Positions 58,489-64,000 of a stretch of DNA of 64,000 nucleotides are shown here, piece by piece (positions within the stretch are counted from its first letter, which is position 1; every line of letters begins with the position of its first letter). The stretch is from Streptomyces sp. NBC_00425 (GTDB taxonomy: Bacteria; Actinomycetota; Actinomycetes; Streptomycetales; Streptomycetaceae). The position numbers and the translations under genes are program-made. The stretch spans positions 5,890,001-5,954,000 of the forward strand of contig NZ_CP107928.1 in the NCBI RefSeq assembly GCF_036030735.1. The letters are read 5' to 3'. The notes under the pieces were generated by a model. It was not told where the DNA came from and did no database searches. It worked only from the letters and a program-made list of their open reading frames with translations.

Positions 58489-59178
58489 GTGATCCGATTC
58501 GACAACGTCTCCAAGGTCTACCCCAAGCAGACCCGCCCCGCACTGAGGGATGTCTCCCTCGAGGTGGAGAAGGGCGAGTTCGTGTTCCTCGTGGGATCCT
58601 CCGGTTCCGGCAAGTCCACCTTCCTGCGGCTGGTGCTCCGCGAGGAGCGGACCAGTCAGGGTCAGGTGCACGTCCTGGGCAAGGACCTCGCGCGCCTCTC
58701 CAACTGGAAGGTGCCGCAGATGCGCCGCCAGCTGGGGACGGTGTTCCAGGACTTCCGGCTGCTGCCGAACAAGACGGTGGCGGAGAACGTCGCCTTCGCG
58801 CAGGAGGTCATCGGCAAGTCGAAGGGCGAGATCCGCAAGTCCGTGCCGCAGGTGCTCGACCTCGTCGGGCTCGGCGGCAAGGAGGACCGGATGCCCGGTG
58901 AGCTGTCCGGCGGTGAGCAGCAGCGCGTGGCCATCGCGCGCGCCTTCGTGAACCGGCCCAAGCTGCTGATCGCGGACGAGCCGACCGGCAACCTCGACCC
59001 GCAGACCTCCGTGGGCATCATGAAACTGCTCGACCGGATCAACCGGACGGGCACGACCGTGCTGATGGCCACGCACGACCAGAACATCGTGGACCAGATG
59101 CGCAAGCGCGTCATCGAGCTGGAGCAGGGCCGCCTCGTGCGTGACCAGGCACGCGGCGTCTACGGCTACCAGCACTGA
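58489..59178 (+). CDS. ftsE: cell-division ABC ATPase FtsE
   Basis: 229 residues, the usual FtsE length. The Walker A motif GSSGSGKST is at 36-44, the signature is [14 protein letters not shown] and the Walker B is [12 protein letters not shown]. With FtsX it forms a membrane complex that passes ATP-driven changes to cell-wall hydrolases outside. The GTG start gives the family N-terminus [10 protein letters not shown]; the ribosome-binding site is weak. TATGGT at 58446-58451 may be the -10 box. ftsX begins 60 bases after the stop. Confidence 0.95.
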   Translation: MIRFDNVSKVYPKQTRPALRDVSLEVEKGEFVFLVGSSGSGKSTFLRLVLREERTSQGQVHVLGKDLARLSNWKVPQMRRQLGTVFQDFRLLPNKTVAENVAFAQEVIGKSKGEIRKSVPQVLDLVGLGGKEDRMPGELSGGEQQRVAIARAFVNRPKLLIADEPTGNLDPQTSVGIMKLLDRINRTGTTVLMATHDQNIVDQMRKRVIELEQGRLVRDQARGVYGYQH

Positions 59179-59238
59179 CCGCCCCCGCCATCGCCCCCGT
59201 TCTCGCGGACGTCCCCGGAAAGGCCTGAACAACACGCC

Positions 59239-60156
59239 ATGCGCGCCCAGTTCGTACTGTCGGAGATCGGCGTAGGTCTCCGCCGCAACCTGACGATGAC
59301 CTTCGCCGTCGTCGTCTCCGTAGCCCTGTCCCTGGCGCTCTTCGGCGGGTCGCTCCTGATGAGCGACCAGGTCAGCACGATGAAGGGCTACTGGTACGAC
59401 AAGGTCAACGTCTCGGTCTTCCTCTGCAACAAGAGCGACGCCGAGTCGGACGCCAACTGCGCCAAGGGCGCCGTCACCGCGGACCAGAAGAAGCAGATCA
59501 AGGCCGACCTCGACAAGATGGGCGTCGTCGAGAAGGTGACGTACGAGTCGCAGGACGACGCGTACAAGCACTACAAGGAGCAGTTCGGCGACTCGCCGCT
59601 GGCCAGCTCCCTCACGCCGGACCAGATGCAGGAGTCGTACCGGATCAAGCTGAAGGACCCGGAGAAGTACCAGGTCATCGCGACCGCCTTCGACGGGCGG
59701 GACGGCGTGCAGTCCGTGCAGGACCAGAAGGGCATCCTGGACAACCTCTTCGGGCTGCTCAACGGCATGAACTGGGCGGCGCGGGCGGTGATGGCGCTGA
59801 TGCTCGTGGTCGCGCTGATGCTGATCGTCAACACCGTGCGCGTCTCGGCGTTCAGCCGCCGGCGCGAGACCGGGATCATGCGGCTGGTGGGCGCGTCGGG
59901 GTTCTACATCCAGGCGCCGTTCATCGCGGAGGCCGCGGTGGCCGGACTCATCGGCGGCACGGTCGCCTGCGGATTCCTGGTGATCGGCCGGTACTTCATC
60001 ATCGACAACGGCCTGGCGCTGTCCGAGAAGCTGAACTTGATCAACTTCATCGGCTGGGACGCCGTGTTGACGAAGCTTCCGCTCATCCTCGCCACGAGCC
60101 TGCTCATGCCCGCCCTGGCCGCTTTCTTCGCGTTGCGCAAGTACCTGAAGGTGTGA
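59239..60156 (+). CDS. ftsX: cell-division membrane protein FtsX
   Basis: 305 residues. One N-terminal helix (about 20-42), an extracellular domain of about 130 residues and three C-terminal helices give the normal FtsX layout. The outer domain has two cysteines (FLCNKSDAESDANC) that may form a disulfide bond. FtsX carries no substrate; it relays signals from FtsE to peptidoglycan hydrolases. An operon with ftsE is clear from spacing, and a stem-loop follows the gene. Confidence 0.94.
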   Translation: MRAQFVLSEIGVGLRRNLTMTFAVVVSVALSLALFGGSLLMSDQVSTMKGYWYDKVNVSVFLCNKSDAESDANCAKGAVTADQKKQIKADLDKMGVVEKVTYESQDDAYKHYKEQFGDSPLASSLTPDQMQESYRIKLKDPEKYQVIATAFDGRDGVQSVQDQKGILDNLFGLLNGMNWAARAVMALMLVVALMLIVNTVRVSAFSRRRETGIMRLVGASGFYIQAPFIAEAAVAGLIGGTVACGFLVIGRYFIIDNGLALSEKLNLINFIGWDAVLTKLPLILATSLLMPALAAFFALRKYLKV

Positions 60157-60167
60157 CGCACGCCCCG

Positions 60168-60199
60168 AGAGCCGTACGGTCAACCGTCCGTACGGCTCT
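60168..60199 (+). terminator. stem-loop after ftsX
   Basis: AGAGCCGTACGG and CCGTACGGCTCT form a perfect 12-base-pair stem with an eight-base loop, 11 bases after the ftsX stop. The next gene has its own promoter box just beyond. Confidence 0.75.
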
Positions 60200-60210
60200 T
60201 CGCGTTCCCC

Positions 60211-60216
60211 TAGACT
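60211..60216 (+). promoter_or_regulatory. candidate -10 box of the S41 protease gene (leaderless)
   Basis: TAGACT lies eight bases before the ATG at 60224, so transcription would begin at the start codon. No ribosome-binding site is present. Confidence 0.5.
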
Positions 60217-60223
60217 CACCGCC

Positions 60224-61402
60224 ATGTCAGGCCGTGACCTGTTCTGTCAGCCCCGCCGTTTCGGCCGCGGGGCCGCGCTGACATTGGTGTTCGCGAGCGT
60301 CCTCGTCGCCGGTGCGGCGACCGGGTCGCTGCCGCGGGGGCCGGGCGACGGGCCGCGCAGCGCCTCGGGCGCCGCACCCGCCACAGCCCCGGCCGGCCAT
60401 TCGGAGGACGTCGCCCGGGCCGCCGAGGAGGCCGCCGCCGACGGCAAGTCCCCTCTGGAGGCCGCCGAGCGGGCCGTCAGCCGCAGCGGGGACCGCTGGG
60501 CGGCCGTCTACTCCCAGGGCGAGTACCAGGAGTTCGAGGAGTCCCTCGACGGCCGGTACACCGGCGTGGGTCTGGAGGCGCGGCGCGCGCGGGGCGGCCG
60601 GATCGAGATCACCAAGGTGCAGCCGGGGTCGCCCGCGGCAGCCGCCGGGATCCGCGCGGGCGACCGGCTGCGCACCGTCGACGGACGGTCCGTGGACGGC
60701 CTCCCGGTCACCGACGTCGTCGCGTTACTGCGCGGTGACGCCGAGGACGCGTCCGCCGGCACCCCCGTCCGTCTCGGGCTGGAGCGCGCCGCGCGCGCGT
60801 GGACCGAGACCGTGCGCAGGGCGGTGCTGTCCAAGGACTCCGTCACCGTCCGGGAACTCGCCGACCGGGTCACCGTCGTCACCGTCGCCGCCTTCACCAA
60901 GGGCGTCGGCAGCGCCGTGCGCGGCGCCGTGCGCCGTGCGCCGACCGGCGGCCGGATCGTGCTGGACCTGCGCGGCAACTCCGGCGGCCTGGTCACCGAG
61001 GCCGTGACCACCGCCTCCGTCTTCCTCGACGGCGGCCTCGTCGCCACCTACGACGTCGACGGCGACCAGCGCGCCCTGCACGCCGAGGCGGGCGGCGACA
61101 CCCGCAAGCCCCTGGTCGTCCTCGTCGACGGCGGCACGATGAGCGCGGCCGAACTGGTCACCGGCGCCCTGCAGGACCGCGGGCGGGCGATCGTCGTGGG
61201 ATCGCGCACCTTCGGCAAGGGCTCCGTGCAGATGCCGCGCCGGCTGCCCGACGGCTCCGTGGCGGAGCTGACCGTCGGCCACTACCGCACCCCCTCCGGC
61301 CACGGCGTCGACGGCCGCGGCATCACGCCCGACCTGGAGGCGGACGACGGGGCGCTGGGGCGGGCCGAGACCGTGCTGAGCGGACTCGGCGACACGACCT
61401 GA
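60224..61402 (+). CDS. carboxy-terminal processing protease (S41 family) with a TTA codon
   Basis: 392 residues. One N-terminal helix (about 18-35) anchors or exports it. A CtpA-type helical start (ALERAVSRSGDRW-like, 80-110) is followed by a PDZ domain (about 112-195) and the S41 domain with catalytic Ser307 (VDGGTMSAAEL) and Lys332 (FGKGSVQ). Such proteases trim cell-envelope proteins and act on wall hydrolases in other bacteria. Leu168 is coded by TTA (60725-60727), the codon read by the bldA tRNA in Streptomyces, and I noticed no other in-frame TTA in this window. It lies between ftsEX and smpB. Confidence 0.9.
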   Translation: MSGRDLFCQPRRFGRGAALTLVFASVLVAGAATGSLPRGPGDGPRSASGAAPATAPAGHSEDVARAAEEAAADGKSPLEAAERAVSRSGDRWAAVYSQGEYQEFEESLDGRYTGVGLEARRARGGRIEITKVQPGSPAAAAGIRAGDRLRTVDGRSVDGLPVTDVVALLRGDAEDASAGTPVRLGLERAARAWTETVRRAVLSKDSVTVRELADRVTVVTVAAFTKGVGSAVRGAVRRAPTGGRIVLDLRGNSGGLVTEAVTTASVFLDGGLVATYDVDGDQRALHAEAGGDTRKPLVVLVDGGTMSAAELVTGALQDRGRAIVVGSRTFGKGSVQMPRRLPDGSVAELTVGHYRTPSGHGVDGRGITPDLEADDGALGRAETVLSGLGDTT

Positions 61403-61475
61403 GCGACCGCCGCCCCGGATCCTCCCGTAATCGGCTTTCCCTTCGGCCCCTTCCGGATGCGAAAATGGCGGGACT

Positions 61476-62024
61476 ATGAGCAAGGGAATGTACGTACCGA
61501 AGGAGTCCCAGCCGAAGCAGGGCGGGGCGGCCGCGTCCGGCAAGGCCAAGGACGGCAAGCGCAAGATCGTCGCGCAGAACAAGAAGGCCCGGCACGACTA
61601 CGCGATCATCGACGTGTACGAGGCCGGTCTGGTGCTGACCGGCACCGAGGTGAAGTCGCTGCGCCAGGGCCGTGCCTCGCTGACCGACGGCTTCGTGCAG
61701 ATCGAGGGCGACGAGGCGTGGCTGCACGCCGCGCACATCCCCGAGTACAGCCAGGGCAGCTGGACGAACCACTCCGCGCGCCGCAAGCGCAAGCTGCTGC
61801 TGCACCGCGAGGAGATCGACAAGCTCGCGGTGAAGTCCGAGGAGACGGGGCACACGATCGTGCCGCTCGCCCTGTACTTCAAGGACGGCCGGGCCAAGGC
61901 CGAGATCGCGTTGGCGCGCGGCAAGAAGGAGTACGACAAGCGGCAGACGTTGCGCGAGCAGCAGGACCGCAGGGAGACGGACCGGGCGATCGCCGCGGTC
62001 AAGCGGAAGCAGCGGCACGCCTAG
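61476..62024 (+). CDS. smpB: tmRNA-binding protein SmpB
   Basis: 182 residues. SmpB binds tmRNA and brings it to stalled ribosomes for trans-translation. The core is plain: [94 protein letters not shown]. The basic C-terminal tail that enters the mRNA channel is present ([22 protein letters not shown]). An N-terminal extension of about 30 Lys/Gly-rich residues is typical of actinobacteria. The tmRNA gene follows 112 bases later. Confidence 0.97.
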   Translation: MSKGMYVPKESQPKQGGAAASGKAKDGKRKIVAQNKKARHDYAIIDVYEAGLVLTGTEVKSLRQGRASLTDGFVQIEGDEAWLHAAHIPEYSQGSWTNHSARRKRKLLLHREEIDKLAVKSEETGHTIVPLALYFKDGRAKAEIALARGKKEYDKRQTLREQQDRRETDRAIAAVKRKQRHA

Positions 62025-62071
62025 CGAGCGGCCCGCGGGGAATACGGTGGCATCGGCGCGCGTTGGTCACG

Positions 62072-62077
62072 TACGAT
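62072..62077 (+). promoter_or_regulatory. candidate -10 box of ssrA
   Basis: TACGAT lies 60 bases before the mature tmRNA start, inside the smpB-ssrA gap; the precursor would carry a 5' leader of about 50 bases that is removed. The same box appears before secA. Confidence 0.45.
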
Positions 62078-62136
62078 GGCACCTGTGCCCCGCAGTGGGC
62101 ACGGGCCCTCCTCGGAGGGACTTGAAAAATCAACAT

Positions 62137-62522
62137 GGGGATGATCGGTTTCGACAGCGACTGTTGAAGCAGGGGAAGCGTGTCGAGGAAGCGGCAATGA
62201 TCTCGTAAACCATATGTCGCAAAAAATAATCGCCAATACCAAGAGCGATTCCCAGTCCTACGCCCTCGCTGCCTAATAAGCAGTGAGTGTAGGACCCATA
62301 ATGGGTGTCAGCCCGGAAGTGTTCCCGATCCGGATCCTGGCATAATCTAGGGGACTAAACCATTGCGCCCGGTCACGGGGTGCGATGGGAAACCAAACAG
62401 TGACTGGGCCCGTCGGCGACTTGTTCGCGTGATCACCGGGGCCGAGAAAATCACAGCGAACTGCACACGGAGAAGCCCTGATTCTGCACCGTTGGACGCG
62501 GGTTCGATTCCCGCCATCTCCA
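62137..62522 (+). ncRNA. ssrA: tmRNA
   Basis: 386 bases. The tRNA-like ends pair as GGGGATG with CATCTCC (one G-T pair), followed by discriminator A; the T arm GGTTCGATTCC is at 62501-62511. CCA is not encoded. The tag frame starts at GCC (62232) and reads ANTKSDSQSYALAA before two TAA stops (62274-62279). Pseudoknot-forming stretches follow the tag. This RNA acts with SmpB to free stalled ribosomes and mark the unfinished protein for proteolysis through its ALAA end. Confidence 0.97.
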
Positions 62523-62542
62523 CTTCATCCCATGTGACAAGA

Positions 62543-62576
62543 AGACCTCGCTCCCCTCAGGGAGCGGGGTCTTTTT
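62543..62576 (+). terminator. ssrA terminator
   Basis: AGACCTCGCTCCC pairs with GGGAGCGGGGTCT over 13 bases (one G-T pair), loop CTCA, followed by five T. It starts 21 bases after the tmRNA end. Confidence 0.92.
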
Positions 62577-63135
62577 GCGTGCGGCCCCGCGTCCCCGCGC
62601 TGGCCCCGCGTCGGCCCCGCGCGGCGCTTCAGTCGGCCGTTCGGCCGCCGCCGCCTCAGCCGCCGGCGCTTTCGGTCGCCGTCGGCGGCCCATGCATGGG
62701 CGATCGGTTGGTGTGGGTGCGCGGTCAGAAAAGCAGGCAATCCGACATCCATCAAGGTGTATTTTCCGGCCATGCCTGGAGGGGTGCCCGGTGCGGTGTC
62801 GTCCGGCCTCTTCGGCCCCTCCCGTCACGCCGGTGCGGCGAAGAGGCTGGTCTCTCCGGAGCTGGCCGTCCGTCCGGGGCGCACCCGTCGGATTCCGGGT
62901 GTCGGAAGACCGCGCGGACGACTCGTGGAGGGATGGAATCCAGCCATGGGCATGGGCATGACTTGTGTCCATAAATGACACAACGCGAATGCCGGGCCCA
63001 TGCCTGCGCTAGGTTCGTGGATCTGAGCGCAATGGGATAAAAGGGGCGCGAGAGCTGGGTGGGGGCCTGGTTCCGTCGACGTGGGCTCGGAGTCGTAGGC
63101 GCACCCGGAACAGTTCTGTGGGGGGTAGTGCGCAC
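62577..63135 (+). promoter_or_regulatory. gap after ssrA with a 7-7-7 palindrome and candidate promoter
   Basis: 559 bases with no gene I can support; short frames here lack start signals. TTGTGTC-N7-GACACAA (62963-62983) is a perfect inverted repeat and looks like an operator. TAGGTT (63011-63016) could be the -10 box of the next gene, which would then have a leader of about 115 bases. I found no integrase and no copy of the tmRNA 3' end that would indicate an integrated element. Confidence 0.45.
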
Positions 63136-64000
63136 GTGAAGAATTGGCGAGAAGAAGCCCGACCGGAGTGGCCCGAGGCGGTGTTCCCGACGCGGGACGT
63201 GCCGGTCGCGGGGGCGGGATCGGCAGGATCTCGAAGCGCTCCCGGGCTCGGGGGGCAATCCCTGGCACCCCTGACGGGAGGCGGCGGAAGATACCGCTCG
63301 CTGATGGACGTACCGCGTGAGAACGGCCTCCTGCCGGCCCCGGTGGACTCGACCGACGTGTCCGAAAACGAACGTTCGAGCGACCTTCGGGATCCCTGGG
63401 GGGAGAAGCCCGGCGGCCCGGAAGGGGAGGGCGCCGATCCCGGCGAGGTGACCGTCCAGCTCGATCCGCTGAAGAAGGGACGGCCGGACGGCCCCGAGGC
63501 CGCCTCCGACGTCCCGGTGTTCGTCGACGAGTCCGGTCGCCGCAGCCGGACGTTCCGCCGCATCGGCATCTTCGTGGGCATCGCGTGCGGGGCGTACGCC
63601 GTGGTCATCGTGGCCGCGCTGCTCTCGGGCAACGCCGGCGCGCCCTGGCTGCCCGTACCGGTGCCGGGACAGGCCGACGACAGGCCCGCGGCCGGCGAGG
63701 TGGACAGTTCCTCGGCGCCCGACGACGACTCCGCCTCCTCGCGCCCCGGAGCACCGGGCTCCGGGCGTCCCGGCGAGGCGGGGGCCACGGCTTCCGGCTC
63801 CGCCGCCGAACCGGGCAAGCCGGGGGCGAGCAAGGGGCCGGGCGCCTCGGGGAGCGCCGCGCCGACCGGTGGAGCGTCGGCGGCGGCCCGGCCGTCGGCG
63901 AGCGGGGCCGCCCGGCCCAGCGCCGGCCCGACGGCCACGGGGTCCCCGGTTTCGGGTCCGACCGGCCCGGTGATCGCGCCGCCGGCGTCCACGCCACCGC
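63136..64000 (+). CDS. single-pass membrane protein with long disordered tail (3' end outside window)
   Basis: At least 288 residues, open to the window edge. The GTG start is preceded by GGGGGG ten bases away; a GTG six codons upstream is less likely. The protein begins VKNWREEARPEWPEAVFPTRDVP, continues with about 120 polar residues and has one helix (RIGIFVGIACGAYAVVIVAALLSG, about 137-160). A Pro/Ser/Ala/Gly-rich outer tail follows to the edge. The motif PVFVDESGRRSRTFRRIG just before the helix reminds me of membrane proteins encoded next to polysaccharide-deacetylase/glycosyltransferase genes in Streptomyces. The function is unknown and that link is memory, not evidence in this window. 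Confidence 0.8.
   Translation, partial: MKNWREEARPEWPEAVFPTRDVPVAGAGSAGSRSAPGLGGQSLAPLTGGGGRYRSLMDVPRENGLLPAPVDSTDVSENERSSDLRDPWGEKPGGPEGEGADPGEVTVQLDPLKKGRPDGPEAASDVPVFVDESGRRSRTFRRIGIFVGIACGAYAVVIVAALLSGNAGAPWLPVPVPGQADDRPAAGEVDSSSAPDDDSASSRPGAPGSGRPGEAGATASGSAAEPGKPGASKGPGASGSAAPTGGASAAARPSASGAARPSAGPTATGSPVSGPTGPVIAPPASTPP

Noticed and set aside
62137..62700. tmRNA 3' end as an integration site for a mobile element
   Set aside because: Integrases often use this site, but no integrase gene and no direct repeat of the T-arm region are seen after it in this window.
62757..62978. Small open frame after ssrA
   Set aside because: No ribosome-binding site, no family resemblance, and the palindrome at 62963 overlaps its end. 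It looks like chance.

Overview
This is a high-GC actinobacterial chromosome segment, almost certainly Streptomyces. The signs are very GC-rich codons, near absence of TTA codons, GTG and TTG starts, and a core gene order (mtnA-mtrAB-lpqB-comF-hpf-secA, gdh, prfB-ftsEX-smpB-ssrA) that I know from Streptomyces chromosomes. All calls come from reading the sequence; no search was run.

Layout. 0-1.5 kb: the 3' part of a 23S rRNA gene, 5S rRNA and two terminators, the end of an rrn operon. 1.5-7.2 kb (minus): five tightly coupled genes for a proline-rich membrane protein, DUF4129, DUF4350, a MoxR AAA ATPase and DUF58. 7.4-18.9 kb: mtnA, a GNAT enzyme, the MtrA/MtrB two-component system with its lipoprotein LpqB, a ComF protein carrying a large internal low-complexity insertion, hibernation factor HPF, an orphan NarL-type regulator and an AlkX/YcaQ-like DNA glycosylase. 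19-31 kb: a RimJ-like GNAT, secA, an Rv3235-like protein, a DUF6912 protein, a HAD hydrolase and the 1,648-residue NAD-glutamate dehydrogenase.

31-44.6 kb is the most accessory part: a TagGH-type polymer exporter, a divergent TetR gene with two tandem operator-like palindromes, a GT-C glycosyltransferase, the OhrR/Ohr peroxide pair, and three large paralogous proteins that fuse a GT2 glycosyltransferase to a TagF-like glycerophosphotransferase. Together these look like a wall teichoic-acid-type polymer locus. The three fusions have drifted differently: one has lost GT2 motifs and another has altered TagF motifs, which suggests division of labour.

44.7-64 kb: a sugar ABC importer without its own ATPase, an FHA-FtsK/SpoIIIE ATPase divergent from two Ser/Thr kinases, prfB, a sortase-anchored surface protein with about 45 Gly-Thr-Thr triplets, ftsE-ftsX, a carboxy-terminal processing protease with a TTA codon, smpB, ssrA (tmRNA) and the start of a membrane protein cut by the window end. 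The best leads are the three GT2-TagF paralogs with their regulated exporter, an iteron-like 9-bp array next to three DnaA-box-like sites before comF, the collagen-like anchored protein with a possible Shine-Dalgarno-masking leader, and the FHA-FtsK/kinase group.
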